45,983 nt of DNA, from the NCBI GenBank assembly GCA_002050365.1, contig MWYZ01000092.1, positions 1 to 45,983 on the forward strand. Direction: 5' to 3'. The translations under genes and the position numbers were made by a program. Source of the stretch: Acidobacteria bacterium 28-1 (GTDB lineage: Bacteria > Acidobacteriota > Blastocatellia > Pyrinomonadales > Pyrinomonadaceae). The notes under the pieces are model-generated. The model saw nothing but the letters and a program-made list of their open reading frames with translations, was not told the DNA's origin and ran no database searches. Below, one piece after another: positions 1 to 8,684 of the stretch; position 1 is the stretch's first letter, and each line of letters starts with the position of its first letter.

Positions 1-108
1 GGAGCCAGGAGATTAGTTAAGGATTATGAACTGCTTACTGAAACAAGCGTAGCGATGATTCATGTAAGAATGATAAGTATTCTTCTTAAACGACTTAAGC
101 CTACTTGA
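1..108 (+). CDS. IS5-family transposase, C-terminal fragment (cut by window edge)
   Basis: The frame that is open from the first base ends at a TGA at 106-108 and reads ..RRLVKDYELLTETS.., then a hydrophobic helix ending in LLKRLKP. This is the usual C-terminal tail of IS5-group DDE transposases, where RRLSKDYE is followed by a P/TETSEAMIY-like stretch. Only about 35 residues are inside the window, so the catalytic residues cannot be checked. Downstream are a likely terminal inverted repeat and a terminator hairpin. The family is recognised from a short motif, so the subgroup is unsure. Confidence 0.6.
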   Translation, partial: GARRLVKDYELLTETSVAMIHVRMISILLKRLKPT

Positions 109-127
109 AACTTTTCGGACTAACTCT
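1..127 (+). mobile_element. Right end of an IS5-family insertion sequence (partial)
   Basis: After the transposase stop comes ACTTTTCGGACTAACTC at about 111-126. It resembles the terminal inverted repeats of IS5-family elements, whose ends often read GAGTTAGTCCNAAAAGT when reversed. TAA follows directly and would fit a short target duplication. The left end is outside the window, so neither the repeat pair nor the duplication can be confirmed. Confidence 0.45.
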
Positions 128-181
128 AAGTGTTTTGAGTATTCTCTTTAAGGCGAAAGAAAATACTCAAAACACTTTTTT
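128..181. terminator. Bidirectional terminator hairpin
   Basis: A perfect 16-bp inverted repeat (arms 128-143 and 162-177, AAGTGTTTTGAGTATT) has an 18-nt loop and a T-run on the right. It lies between the end of the transposase (+) and the end of the ABC exporter (-, stop at 180), and can serve both. Confidence 0.8.
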
Positions 182-2027
182 ATAACCGCGATGTATTCAA
201 TTTTCCTTTATTGATTGGCGGCGCAGCAGTCGTAAAATCTTCGCCCGGATTGATAAAAAGGTTTTTTTCAAATTGGTATTGCTTATCGTAAAGCTGACGG
301 TAACGACCGCCGAAAGCCAGTAATTCTTCGTGCGTCCCGTTTTCGACAATTTTTCCCTGCTCGACGACCAAGATATTATCCGCGCTCCGAATCGTTGAAA
401 GCCGATGTGCGATGACAAAAGTTGTTCTGCCCATTCGTAATTGCCGCAAGCCTTCCTGAATTAACGCTTCGCTTTCCGAATCGAGCGAAGATGTCGCTTC
501 GTCGAGAATTAAAATTTTCGGGTCGGCGAGTAATGCCCGCGCAATCGCAATCCGCTGGCGTTGACCGCCGGAGAGTTTCACGCCGCGCTCGCCGACAATC
601 GTTTCGTATTTATTCTCGAACTTTTCAATAAATTCATCGCAGTAAGCGATGCGGCAAACTTCCTTGATGTATGCAAAACTCGCCTGCGGATTCGAGAATC
701 GGATGTTGTCGAGAATCGTGCCGTCGAACAAGAAGTTGTCCTGTAAAACAACGCCCAAATGCCGGCGATAATCGCGCAGTTTTATCGCTTGCAAATCTTC
801 GCCGTCAATCAAAACTCTGCCTTTATTCGGCTGTATAAAATTCAAAACCAAACTCAAAATCGTGGATTTTCCAGAACCGGAAGAGCCGACGAGCGCGGTT
901 GTCGTGCCGGCGGGCGCGTCAAACGAAATGCCTTGCAGAACGGGCGTTTCGGATTCGTAATCAAAAAACACATTCTCGAATGTGATGCCGCCTTCGATAT
1001 TCGGCAGAGGTTTTTTCTGCTCGTCCGCGTCGTCCTCGGTTGACATATCCATCACCTCGCGGATTCTGTCGAGTCCCGCAAAAGCGTCGGTGATTTGTGT
1101 GCCGATTGACGTTAATTCAATAATCGGAAACGCCATCAAACTCGTGAAGAAAATATACATAAACAAATCACCGATAGTCATTTGATTTGCCATCATGGAA
1201 TTTCCGCCGACAGTAATCATCACGACGCTGATTGCGCCGATAACAACGGATGAAAACGCGGTGACGGCGGAAACGCCCGTCAAAGATTTAGCGATGTTGC
1301 GAAAAAGTCTGTGCGCTCCGCGGGCGAAAGATAATTCTTCGCGCCTTTCCGCCGTGTATGCTTTGACGATGCGGATTCCGCCGAGCGATTCGGTCAGCCG
1401 TCCCGTGACTTCGGCATTTATCTGATTGCGTTCGCGGAAAATCGGGCGCAGTTTTTTGAACGCATACGCCAGCATTCCGCCAAAGACGGCAAGCACGATA
1501 ATCGTAATGCTCGTAAGACGCCAATTGAGGTAAAACAAAACGCAGACGGAAATCGCCGCCGTCAAAAGGCTTCCCGCCAGTTGAACAAGTCCTGTGCCGA
1601 CGAGATTGCGGATGCCGTCCGCGTCGTTCATAATGCGTGAAATCAATTGTCCGCTCTGCGTCGAATCGAAATATGAAATCGGCAGCCGCTCGATTTTCGC
1701 CTGCACGCGCTTTCGCATTTCGGTAATCGCACGCTGCGCCGCGACGCCCAACACTTGCGAAAGAGTGAATGTCATCACCGCTTGCACGAGCGTCGAAAGT
1801 CCGACGGCAAGCGCAATCCATTTGAGCATCTCGAAACGCTCTTTGATAATAATTTCGTCAACCAGATATTTTGACGACGCAGGCAAAACCAGTCCGGCAA
1901 GCCGACTGATAATCATCAAAACGCCGCCAAGCGCGAGCCGCCAGCGATATTTATAAACTAAATCTTTCGCCTCAAACCATGCTTTTGAAAAGCTAAAGCG
2001 TTTTTTCTTCGGTTGTTCTTCAGTCAT
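180..2027 (-). CDS. ABC transporter, fused permease-ATPase (MsbA/BmrA-like exporter half)
   Basis: This inner-membrane ABC exporter half-transporter would work as a homodimer moving lipids or hydrophobic compounds outwards with ATP. The first about 330 residues hold a type I exporter membrane domain with six hydrophobic segments; the C-terminal part is a nucleotide-binding domain with Walker A GSSGSGKST, signature LSGGQRQR, Walker B ILILDEA and an IAHRLST switch histidine. At about 615 aa it has the usual length for MsbA-like proteins. I start at the ATG at 2027 (MTEEQPKKKR) rather than 27 bases upstream, because that ATG follows a TATAAT box by seven bases. The substrate cannot be told from sequence. 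Confidence 0.93.
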   Translation of the reverse strand: MTEEQPKKKRFSFSKAWFEAKDLVYKYRWRLALGGVLMIISRLAGLVLPASSKYLVDEIIIKERFEMLKWIALAVGLSTLVQAVMTFTLSQVLGVAAQRAITEMRKRVQAKIERLPISYFDSTQSGQLISRIMNDADGIRNLVGTGLVQLAGSLLTAAISVCVLFYLNWRLTSITIIVLAVFGGMLAYAFKKLRPIFRERNQINAEVTGRLTESLGGIRIVKAYTAERREELSFARGAHRLFRNIAKSLTGVSAVTAFSSVVIGAISVVMITVGGNSMMANQMTIGDLFMYIFFTSLMAFPIIELTSIGTQITDAFAGLDRIREVMDMSTEDDADEQKKPLPNIEGGITFENVFFDYESETPVLQGISFDAPAGTTTALVGSSGSGKSTILSLVLNFIQPNKGRVLIDGEDLQAIKLRDYRRHLGVVLQDNFLFDGTILDNIRFSNPQASFAYIKEVCRIAYCDEFIEKFENKYETIVGERGVKLSGGQRQRIAIARALLADPKILILDEATSSLDSESEALIQEGLRQLRMGRTTFVIAHRLSTIRSADNILVVEQGKIVENGTHEELLAFGGRYRQLYDKQYQFEKNLFINPGEDFTTAAPPINKGKLNTSRL

Positions 2028-2034
2028 AATTTTG

Positions 2035-2040
2035 ATTATA
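2035..2040 (-). promoter_or_regulatory. -10 box of the ABC exporter, possible leaderless start
   Basis: On the minus strand a perfect TATAAT lies seven bases before the ATG at 2027, and no Shine-Dalgarno sequence fits between. Transcription from this box would begin at or next to the start codon, so the mRNA may be leaderless. The -35 region is weak. Confidence 0.45.
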
Positions 2041-2100
2041 CCAATTCGGCGCAATTTTCAGTCGAGTGCGTTTTGGGTTCTGCCGACGCGACAAAAATGA

Positions 2101-2109
2101 TGCTACAAT
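2101..2109 (+). promoter_or_regulatory. Extended -10 promoter of the VapBC-like module
   Basis: TGCTACAAT is an extended -10 box (TGnTACAAT) 33 bases before the antitoxin ATG. The same nonamer occurs at 13772-13780 before the mtnP/hicAB locus. No convincing -35 is seen, as expected for extended -10 promoters. Confidence 0.45.
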
Positions 2110-2142
2110 TCAAATGATAATGTTTTGTTAATGAGGAAATTT

Positions 2143-2391
2143 ATGTTACAAACCGTCGAAGCCGAAATTGATGTGAGCGGTCAAATCAGGTTACTCGAAC
2201 CGTTGCGCGTTTCAAAAAAAAGCCGCGCGATTGTCACTGTTTTGGAAGAAACAAATGGCGGTGCGGAGGAAAAAGGAAACTCGAAAAGGATTTTGGAGTT
2301 TCTGCAAAATAATCGCCTTCCTGAATCCTCTCGTCCCAGCACGGAAGAAATCGAAGCCCAAATTACGGAGGCGCGAGAATCGTGGGATTAA
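2143..2391 (+). CDS. VapB-like antitoxin, N-terminal AbrB/DUF104-like strand region
   Basis: A protein of about 82 aa begins with EAEIDVSGQIRLLEPLRV, the pattern of a swapped-hairpin antitoxin that binds DNA with its N-terminus. The C-terminal half, with TEEIEAQITEARESWD, would bind and block the toxin. I chose the ATG at 2143 because AGGA lies six bases upstream; TTG 2125 and ATG 2131 are in frame but less well placed. Its end overlaps the PIN toxin start by 10 bases, typical of coupled toxin-antitoxin translation. The exact antitoxin family is uncertain. Confidence 0.75.
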   Translation: MLQTVEAEIDVSGQIRLLEPLRVSKKSRAIVTVLEETNGGAEEKGNSKRILEFLQNNRLPESSRPSTEEIEAQITEARESWD

Positions 2392-2795
2392 AACCAATCT
2401 ATGTTTATTTGGACTCTTGTTTGGTTATTTATCTTGTCGAAGAGCATTCGATTTTTGCGCCTCTTCTGGAAAATTATATTTTCGCACAACCTGATTTGAT
2501 TTTCGTCGTTTCCGCTTTGTCGGAAATAGAATGTTTTGTGATGCCTTTTCGCAAAAATAATCAATTGTTGATTGATAAATTCTGCGACTGGTTCAAACAG
2601 GCGGAAAGCGTTCTGCTCGGTAAAGAAGTTTTCCGTCAAGCCGCGCACTTTCGCGCAGATTTTCCCAGTCTGAAAACGCCTGATGCTTTACATCTCGCCA
2701 CTGCCATTCATCACAATTGCGACGAGTTTTGGACAAATGATAATCGATTGGACAAAATAAATCCAAATCCGGTGAAAAACATTCTCACAACTTAA
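2382..2795 (+). CDS. PIN-domain toxin, VapC family ribonuclease
   Basis: This 137-aa protein has the acidic residues of PIN ribonucleases in order: LDSC near the N-terminus, SEIE around residue 48, TPDALHLATA around residue 100 and TNDNRL near residue 117. VapC toxins cut RNA, often tRNA, using Mg2+ held by these residues. It starts with GTG at 2382 inside the antitoxin gene. Its TAA is only three bases before the glucoamylase ATG, so the glucoamylase may be transcribed with the module. Confidence 0.85.
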   Translation: MGLKPIYVYLDSCLVIYLVEEHSIFAPLLENYIFAQPDLIFVVSALSEIECFVMPFRKNNQLLIDKFCDWFKQAESVLLGKEVFRQAAHFRADFPSLKTPDALHLATAIHHNCDEFWTNDNRLDKINPNPVKNILTT

Positions 2796-2798
2796 ACT

Positions 2799-4760
2799 AT
2801 GCGTGATATTCCGGTCGGCAACGGCTCTCTGCTCGTTACCTTCGATGATAAGTATCAAATCCGCGACATCTATTTTCCGCATGTCGGACAGGAAAATCAC
2901 ACGGAAGGTTTTCCGTTTCGCTTCGGCGTTTGGGCGGACGGCGAATTTTCGTGGATTTTTTCCGACGATTGGACGCGGAAACTTTGTTATGTTTCGGAAA
3001 CGCTCGTTACCGATGTTAAATTAACCAACGAAAGTCTCGGCATTGAAGTTGTTTGCAACGACACGATTGCCAGCCACGAAAACATCTTTTTGCGCCGCGT
3101 TCGCGTTTCAAATTTGCGCGACACAAGAAGAGAAACCCGCGTTTTTCTGCATCACGATTTTCGCATCTACGAAAACAAATTCGGCGACACGGCTTTCTAT
3201 GACCCGGAAAGTTTAGCTCTCGTTCATTACAAAAAGCATCGTTATTTTTTGATAAACACCGCGCCGCATTTCGACGTTTTCTCGACGGGCAGAAAGGCTT
3301 TTCGCGACCAGGAAGGAACTTGGCGCGACGCGGAAGACGGCGAACTCAAAGGCGGCGCGATTACCGAAGGCTCGGTTGATTCGACGATTGGAATTTATCT
3401 CAATCTCGAACCGCAGGAAACGAAAGAATTTTTCTATTGGATTTGCGCGGGATTTTCGCACGATGAAATTGTTCGCCTCAATAATCACGTTCACGAACAA
3501 ACGCCCGAAAAATTTTTGAATTACACGGAAAATTACTGGCGCGTTTGGGTGAATAAAAACGAACAAGATTTTATGAATTTGTCGCCCGAAGTGATTAACC
3601 TCTTTAAGCGTTCCCTGCTCATAATCCGCACACAAATTGATAACGACGGCGCAATTCTCGCCGCCAACGATTCAGACGTTACTGAACGCGCGACCGACCA
3701 TTACAGTTATCTTTGGACGCGCGACGGCGCATTTGTCGTCAATGCGCTCGACCTTGCCGGCTATCCTTTTCTGACGCGCAATTTTTTCAATTTGTGCGCG
3801 AAAATCATCCACGACGACGGTTATTTTTTGCAGAAATATAATTCCGACGGCACTGTTGCATCAGGTTGGCACGCTGCGTGGGACGTTTGGGCAAAAAAGC
3901 GGCTCGTGCCGATTCAGGAAGACGAAACCGCGCTCGTGATTTGGGCTTTGTGGGAACATTACGACCGGTTTCGGGAGATTGAATTTGTCCGACAATTTTA
4001 TCGCTCGCTGATTGTCAAAGCGGCGGAATTTATGTCCGCGTTTCGTGATGAAAATTCTAAATTGCCGCTTCCTTCGTGGAATCTTTGGGAAAATCAGCGC
4101 GGCATTCACACATTTACATGTGCAACAGTTGTCGGTGGATTGCGGGCAGCGGCAAATTTTGCGCGGCTGTTTGCCGAACACGAGCGCGCCGAAAAATATG
4201 AGACGGTTGCCGATGAAATTGTCGCGGCAATGCGCGAATATCTTTATAGCCAAGAATTCGGTAGATTTCTGCGCGGTTTGCAATTTTACGGCGACGCGAA
4301 TTTTGAGATTGATGCAACAATTGATGCTTCCCTTTTCGGTGTATTTTATTTCGGCGCGTTTTCAGCCGGCGACGAACTTGTTAAAAATACAATGCAAGCG
4401 GTCGAAGAAAAACTTTTGATTAAAACGGAAATCGGCGGCGTTGCGCGGTTTGAAGCCGACGATTATATGCAAATCACAAAAGATGCGGGCGGCAATGCCT
4501 GGTTTATCTGCACGCTCTGGCTGGCAGATTTTTACATTGCGCAAGCCCAAACCGAAGAAGATTTGCAAAAGGCAGTTGAAATTTTGGAATGGACGACGAT
4601 GCGGGCTTTGCCCTCAGGCGTCCTAGCCGAGCAAGTCAATCCGTTGACGGGCGAAGCCATTTCCGTTTCGCCGCTCACTTGGTCGCATTCGACGTTCGTG
4701 GCGACGACAATGAATTATTTGCAAAAAAAATTAGCCATAGAAAACACAGGAGAAATTTAA
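2799..4760 (+). CDS. Glycoside hydrolase family 15 (glucoamylase / trehalase-like)
   Basis: This 653-aa GH15 enzyme probably releases glucose from the ends of alpha-glucans, or splits trehalose as some bacterial GH15 members do. An N-terminal beta-sandwich (about 1-250) is followed by an (alpha/alpha)6 barrel with HYSYLWTRDGAF, EDETALVIWALWEHY, LPSWNLWE and the C-terminal LAEQVNP, whose Glu (about residue 611) is the likely general base. There is no signal peptide, so it should act in the cytoplasm on glycogen-like material. No Shine-Dalgarno precedes the ATG, which lies three bases after the PIN toxin stop. Pyruvate kinase follows. Confidence 0.9.
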   Translation: MRDIPVGNGSLLVTFDDKYQIRDIYFPHVGQENHTEGFPFRFGVWADGEFSWIFSDDWTRKLCYVSETLVTDVKLTNESLGIEVVCNDTIASHENIFLRRVRVSNLRDTRRETRVFLHHDFRIYENKFGDTAFYDPESLALVHYKKHRYFLINTAPHFDVFSTGRKAFRDQEGTWRDAEDGELKGGAITEGSVDSTIGIYLNLEPQETKEFFYWICAGFSHDEIVRLNNHVHEQTPEKFLNYTENYWRVWVNKNEQDFMNLSPEVINLFKRSLLIIRTQIDNDGAILAANDSDVTERATDHYSYLWTRDGAFVVNALDLAGYPFLTRNFFNLCAKIIHDDGYFLQKYNSDGTVASGWHAAWDVWAKKRLVPIQEDETALVIWALWEHYDRFREIEFVRQFYRSLIVKAAEFMSAFRDENSKLPLPSWNLWENQRGIHTFTCATVVGGLRAAANFARLFAEHERAEKYETVADEIVAAMREYLYSQEFGRFLRGLQFYGDANFEIDATIDASLFGVFYFGAFSAGDELVKNTMQAVEEKLLIKTEIGGVARFEADDYMQITKDAGGNAWFICTLWLADFYIAQAQTEEDLQKAVEILEWTTMRALPSGVLAEQVNPLTGEAISVSPLTWSHSTFVATTMNYLQKKLAIENTGEI

Positions 4761-4777
4761 CCACAGATGCGCACGGA
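4761..4777 (+). repeat. Dispersed word CCACAGATGNNCACGGA, copy 1
   Basis: The 17-mer directly after the glucoamylase stop matches 15 of 17 positions with the minus-strand sequence at 28107-28123. Both copies sit at the 3' end of a gene. The rest of this gap (4778-4882) is AT-rich and holds no other gene that I can see. Confidence 0.5.
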
Positions 4778-4882
4778 CATACGCAGGTTTTTTAATTTTA
4801 CGCTTCTTCGTGTTGATTTACGGTTAATTTCTCTTTTGCGAACCGTGTGTTCTCTCTTAATTTTGTGGCAGAATAATAATCA

Positions 4883-6331
4883 ATGAGAAGAGCAAAGATT
4901 TTAGCTACCCTTGGACCGGCTTCCGACACCCAAGAAATCATCGAATCGCTTTTAAACGTCGGACTAAATGCCGTGCGAATAAATATGTCGCACGGAACGC
5001 CCGAACAACACATCGAAACGATTAAACGAGCCAGAGCCGCCGCCGCAAAACTCAATAAGCCGCTGGCGGTTTTAGTTGACTTGTCGGGTCCGAAAATCCG
5101 CACGCGCGGTTTGAAAGGCGGCTCGGCGGTTTACTTGGAAACCGGCGCGAAATTTATTATTACTTCCCGCGAAACCGACGGCACGGCGGAAGAAGTGGCG
5201 ACGAATTTCACGGAACTGCCGAAGCTCGTTCAGCCCGACACCAGAATTTTACTGGACGACGGCGCAATCGAACTCGTCGTCGAATTCGTTACCGAAACTG
5301 ATGTCGTCACAAGAGTGGTCAGCGGCGGTCTGCTTGCCGAGCGCAAAGGAATCAATTTGCCGAACACGTCTCTGCCGATTCCGTCTTTAACCAATAAAGA
5401 CCGCATTGATTTGGATTGGGCGTTGGGACAAAACGTAGATTACATCGCGCTGTCGTTTGTGCGGCGGGCGGAAGACTGCGCGGAAGTTCGCAAAATTATT
5501 AAGAAAAATCACAAGCGCAAATGGGGCAAGCCGCTTCTCGTGGCGAAAATTGAAAAAGCCGAAGCGATTGAAAATCTCGATGCGATTTTAAAGGAAACCG
5601 ACGGTGTGATGGTCGCCCGCGGCGATTTGGGCGTGGAAACGAGCGTCGAACTCGTGCCGGTTTATCAAAAACAAATTATTGAAAAAGCAGTTCTCAACGA
5701 TAAATTTGTAATAACCGCAACGCAGATGCTACAATCAATGATTGTCAGCCCGCGCCCGACACGCGCCGAAGCGTCGGACGTAGCAAACGCCGTTTGGGAT
5801 GGAACAGATGCGGTAATGTTGTCGGCGGAAACGGCGACCGGGCAATATCCGGTCGAAGCGGTGGCGACGATGAAACGCATTATTGATTCGGCGGAGACGG
5901 TCAAAACCACAAAATTAAAACGTCCCCTCAAATTTACCGAAGAGCCGACGGGCAGAACTTCGCAGGCGATTTGCAAAGCGGCGGCGATTTGTGCGCGGGA
6001 GATTCTGACCGATAAAGTAGCGGTTTTCACCGAATCCGGCTTAATGGCGCGAAGACTTTCTAGCGTTCGTTCAGGCTTGCAAACATTCGCTTTGACTAAT
6101 TCGACTGATGTGCGAAATCAGCTTGCACTAATTTGGGGCGTTAATCCGTTGTGCCACGAAAATACAAACACGACTGAATCAATGCTTGAAGAAGGCGAAA
6201 AAACTCTCCTTAAAGTCGAAGCAGTTACAAAGGGCGAAACAATTGTGATGATGGCAGGACGTTTGTCTGGACTAGGACTTTCAAGTTCTGTAATTGTCTG
6301 GACGGTCGGTGAAAATGTGCCGCGCCGTTAG
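4883..6331 (+). CDS. pyk: Pyruvate kinase
   Basis: Pyruvate kinase turns phosphoenolpyruvate and ADP into pyruvate and ATP, the last step of glycolysis. The 482-aa sequence has the N-terminal ATLGPAS motif, the substrate loop RINMSHGTPEQH, LSGPKIRTR, the catalytic-lysine region LLVAKIEKAEAIENLDAI, MVARGDLGVE and TATQMLQSM, followed by the C-terminal allosteric domain. Length and motifs are complete. Its place after the GH15 glucoamylase fits glucan use feeding glycolysis, although 122 bases separate the genes, so it may have its own promoter. The ATG at 4883 matches the conserved start RRAKILATLGPAS. Confidence 0.97.
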   Translation: MRRAKILATLGPASDTQEIIESLLNVGLNAVRINMSHGTPEQHIETIKRARAAAAKLNKPLAVLVDLSGPKIRTRGLKGGSAVYLETGAKFIITSRETDGTAEEVATNFTELPKLVQPDTRILLDDGAIELVVEFVTETDVVTRVVSGGLLAERKGINLPNTSLPIPSLTNKDRIDLDWALGQNVDYIALSFVRRAEDCAEVRKIIKKNHKRKWGKPLLVAKIEKAEAIENLDAILKETDGVMVARGDLGVETSVELVPVYQKQIIEKAVLNDKFVITATQMLQSMIVSPRPTRAEASDVANAVWDGTDAVMLSAETATGQYPVEAVATMKRIIDSAETVKTTKLKRPLKFTEEPTGRTSQAICKAAAICAREILTDKVAVFTESGLMARRLSSVRSGLQTFALTNSTDVRNQLALIWGVNPLCHENTNTTESMLEEGEKTLLKVEAVTKGETIVMMAGRLSGLGLSSSVIVWTVGENVPRR

Positions 6332-6360
6332 CTTCCCAAATAAATTTTTGCAATGAATTC

Positions 6361-6388
6361 TTGCTTGCTCTTAAACAGGTGTGATAAT
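6361..6388 (+). promoter_or_regulatory. Predicted sigma70-type promoter of the MBL-fold gene
   Basis: TTGCTT (6361-6366) and GATAAT (6383-6388) are 16 bases apart, with TG just before the -10 box. The MBL-fold gene starts 49 bases downstream behind AGGGAG. Confidence 0.4.
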
Positions 6389-6436
6389 TTTCTCGCATAG
6401 ATTTATTTATAATTTTAACGAACGAAGGGAGTTTCA

Positions 6437-7309
6437 ATGTCAAATACGTTTCAACTTTCTGCATCCGCAGATTCAAATACTGATTTCAATACTGGTTCTG
6501 TTTTTTTTGTCGGAACGGCGACGGTGATTTTGCGTTACGCCGGCTTTACAATTCTGACCGACCCGAATTTTCTGCACGCCGGTGACCACGTTCATCTTGG
6601 TTACGGGCTGACTTCGGAACGTCTGACCGAACCGGCAATCAACATCGAAGATTTGCCGCCCGTTGATTTGTGCGTTCTATCGCATTATCACGGTGACCAT
6701 TTCGACCAGATTGTCGAGGAAAAACTCGATAAAAATTTGCCGATTGTAACGACTAACCATGCCGTCGGAGAACTCGAAGCGAGAGATTTTCGCGGCGGCA
6801 TCGGGCTTGACACTTGGGAAACGGCGGAATTTACTAAAGGCGAGGCGCGCCTTCGAATTACCTCCTTGCCCGGCAAACACGGTCCGGCGATGGTTGACTT
6901 CGCGCTGCCGGACGTGATGGGCAGCATTCTGGATTTTGAAACCGGAACGGGCGAGCGGCTGTTGCGGCTTTACATTTCAGGCGACACACTTATTTTTGAT
7001 GATTTAAAGGAGATTCCAAATCGTTTTCCTGAAATTGACCTTGCCTTAATTCACCTCGGCGGAACCAGGATTTTAGGCGTGATGCTCACAATGGATGATA
7101 AACAAGGCGTTGAGATAATCCAACTCGTTCGTCCCGAAAAAGTTATTCCGATTCACTATAACGACTACGATGTTTTCAAATCGCCGCTCGAAGATTTCAA
7201 ACGCGCGGTTGAAGAAGCCGGCTTGACTGAAAAACTGATTTATCTAAGCCACGGTGAAACTTACAATTTCGAGATTCCGTCGAGTCGGCGGATGAAAACT
7301 TCCGGCTAA
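6437..7309 (+). CDS. Metallo-beta-lactamase-fold hydrolase (UlaG/NAPE-PLD-like)
   Basis: This 290-aa protein has the metallo-beta-lactamase fold metal motif SHYHGDHFD (about residue 80), an ISGDT strand with an Asp ligand, and IPIHYNDYD near the C-terminus. The fold binds two metal ions, usually zinc or manganese. The architecture is closest to the UlaG-like and phospholipase-like cytoplasmic members, whose substrates range from sugar lactones to phosphodiesters, so no reaction can be named. A clear AGGGAG lies 7 bases before the ATG. A strong terminator follows, so the gene seems to be a single-gene unit. Confidence 0.88.
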   Translation: MSNTFQLSASADSNTDFNTGSVFFVGTATVILRYAGFTILTDPNFLHAGDHVHLGYGLTSERLTEPAINIEDLPPVDLCVLSHYHGDHFDQIVEEKLDKNLPIVTTNHAVGELEARDFRGGIGLDTWETAEFTKGEARLRITSLPGKHGPAMVDFALPDVMGSILDFETGTGERLLRLYISGDTLIFDDLKEIPNRFPEIDLALIHLGGTRILGVMLTMDDKQGVEIIQLVRPEKVIPIHYNDYDVFKSPLEDFKRAVEEAGLTEKLIYLSHGETYNFEIPSSRRMKTSG

Positions 7310-7337
7310 GAATTTTTATACAATTGATAAACGAAAG

Positions 7338-7367
7338 AAGCGGCAAATTTACCAATGCCGCTTTTTT
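7338..7367 (+). terminator. Rho-independent terminator of the MBL-fold gene
   Basis: AAGCGGCA (7338-7345) pairs perfectly with TGCCGCTT (7356-7363) across a 10-base loop, and a T-run to 7367 follows. Confidence 0.85.
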
Positions 7368-7403
7368 ATTTTCCACAAAATTTCCCCGCTTATTTTTATT
7401 TTC

Positions 7404-7616
7404 TTACTTCTTCTTTTTCAAAGCCGCCGGTTTGTGCGCTGCTTCTTTTCCACTTTTCTCGCTTTCAACCAGATATTTGGGATTGTCTGCGGAAGCCGCA
7501 ACGTGATGACCTTTGATGTCAGTCGGTTTGGTCAGTTTCTTTTTCACCGTACCGGAAGTTTTTCCCTGTGAAGCTTCCCACTCGACTTTATCGCCTGTTT
7601 TCAATTTTTCAGCCAT
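7404..7616 (-). CDS. DUF2945 family protein (hypervirulence-associated TUDOR-like domain)
   Basis: A protein of about 70 aa begins MAEKLKTGDKVEWEASQGKTSGTV and ends in a Lys-rich tail (KPAALKKKK). The GDKVEW..SQGKTSGTV pattern marks the small SH3/TUDOR-like DUF2945 family, whose role in bacteria is not established. The ATG at 7616 overlaps the end of the NTF2-like gene by 8 bases, so the two are probably translated together. An earlier in-frame start would lie deep inside that neighbour. Confidence 0.8.
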   Translation of the reverse strand: MAEKLKTGDKVEWEASQGKTSGTVKKKLTKPTDIKGHHVAASADNPKYLVESEKSGKEAAHKPAALKKKK

Positions 7617-8013
7617 TGCTTTGTGCCTCCGTTTTATCATTGGCGACAATCTGCTTGCCGAGTTTGTTCGGGTTAAAATAAGCGTGAAAGCGCGTTATCT
7701 TATCACCATCGGTTTCCAAAATACTCACGCCGTCATAGTTGAATTCGTGTCCGTCGCTGTTTGTGCCGCTCGTTGTCCATTCCAGAGCGGTTACGCCGTC
7801 GGTAATTATTTCGTTGCGAAAAGTTGAATGAACTTTATCGAAAGTTTCGCGATAACTGTTCCAAAACTCCCTCGCGCCGATGTTTTTATCATCGGTTACA
7901 ACATTTCCGACTTCACATTCTTCGCTGAAAAGACCGCAGATTGTTTCCAAATCGCGGTCAGATTCTAATTTATTTAGAGCATCAATAAAATTTTTCGCTG
8001 TATTTTCTGCCAT
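7609..8013 (-). CDS. SnoaL/NTF2-like domain protein
   Basis: A 134-aa protein with the NTF2-like cone fold pattern: an N-terminal helix (NFIDALNKLESDRDLETICGLFSEECEVGN), a central REFWNSYRETF helix and three strands ending in GDKITRFHAYFNP. Members are small enzymes or ligand-binding proteins and the substrate cannot be predicted. AGGGAAGG lies nine bases upstream of the ATG. It is the first gene of a two-gene unit with the DUF2945 gene. Confidence 0.78.
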   Translation of the reverse strand: MAENTAKNFIDALNKLESDRDLETICGLFSEECEVGNVVTDDKNIGAREFWNSYRETFDKVHSTFRNEIITDGVTALEWTTSGTNSDGHEFNYDGVSILETDGDKITRFHAYFNPNKLGKQIVANDKTEAQSNG

Positions 8014-8102
8014 CTAATTTCTACCTTCCCTGTTGTCCTTTATTTGTAAGCCTGTATGAATAGAATCGGATATGAAAAATGTTTAGTCAAGCGAACGCCG
8101 TT

Positions 8103-8684
8103 TTACTGATGATGTTTAGAGGGCAAATTCTCGCGTCCCCAACGTAGTGCGCGGCTCATCCAAATTAATTCGTCCAGAAAATCCGCGGTGCGTTTGTTAT
8201 ATGCTTCGTCAAGCAGTTTGCCGTTTTCGTCAAATTTGTCTTTTACAATTGGAAAATTCAAATCGGTGAAAGTTACGGCTAAACCTAATTCTCTAACCAT
8301 CGGCACACATGCTTCGACCACGCGCGCTCCGCCCCAAGGTCCGGCGGAAACACCGACCAGACCGACGGCTTTGTGAATATATTCCTTCAAAAGCAAATCC
8401 AGAACGCTTTTCAAACTTCCCGGATAACCGTGATTATATTCGGGAACAACAACAACTAAACCATCAGCGCGAACGATTGCATCGCGCCATTCTGGAAAAT
8501 CTTTGCCGATTGACGTTCCATAATCGTCCTGCGGCAAATCGAAATCGCGCACGTCAAAAAGTTTTGTTTCAACGTCTTCTCGGTCCGACATTTTTTCAGA
8601 AAGCCATTTTGCAACCTTTTCGCTTTCGCGCCCTTTGCGATTCGTTCCTAACAGAATCGGCAGAAAAACTTTTTCCTGGTTCAT
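8103..8684 (-). CDS. NADPH-dependent FMN reductase (flavodoxin-like)
   Basis: A 193-aa flavodoxin-fold oxidoreductase. The N-terminal LLGTNRKGRES loop would bind the FMN phosphate, and PEYNHGYPGSLKSVLD is the signature of the NADPH-dependent FMN reductase / azoreductase family. Such cytoplasmic enzymes reduce FMN, quinones, chromate or azo compounds; which of these applies cannot be told. It stands 89 bases upstream (in transcription order) of the NTF2-like gene and may belong to the same unit. Confidence 0.88.
   Translation of the reverse strand: MNQEKVFLPILLGTNRKGRESEKVAKWLSEKMSDREDVETKLFDVRDFDLPQDDYGTSIGKDFPEWRDAIVRADGLVVVVPEYNHGYPGSLKSVLDLLLKEYIHKAVGLVGVSAGPWGGARVVEACVPMVRELGLAVTFTDLNFPIVKDKFDENGKLLDEAYNKRTADFLDELIWMSRALRWGRENLPSKHHQ

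Noticed and set aside
1288..1821. A 177-aa reverse open frame inside the ABC exporter
   Set aside because: It is on the same strand in another frame, has no start context and has the Arg-rich look of a shadow frame.
7324..7506. A 60-aa plus-strand frame before the DUF2945 gene
   Set aside because: It crosses a clear terminator and lies opposite a better-supported gene.
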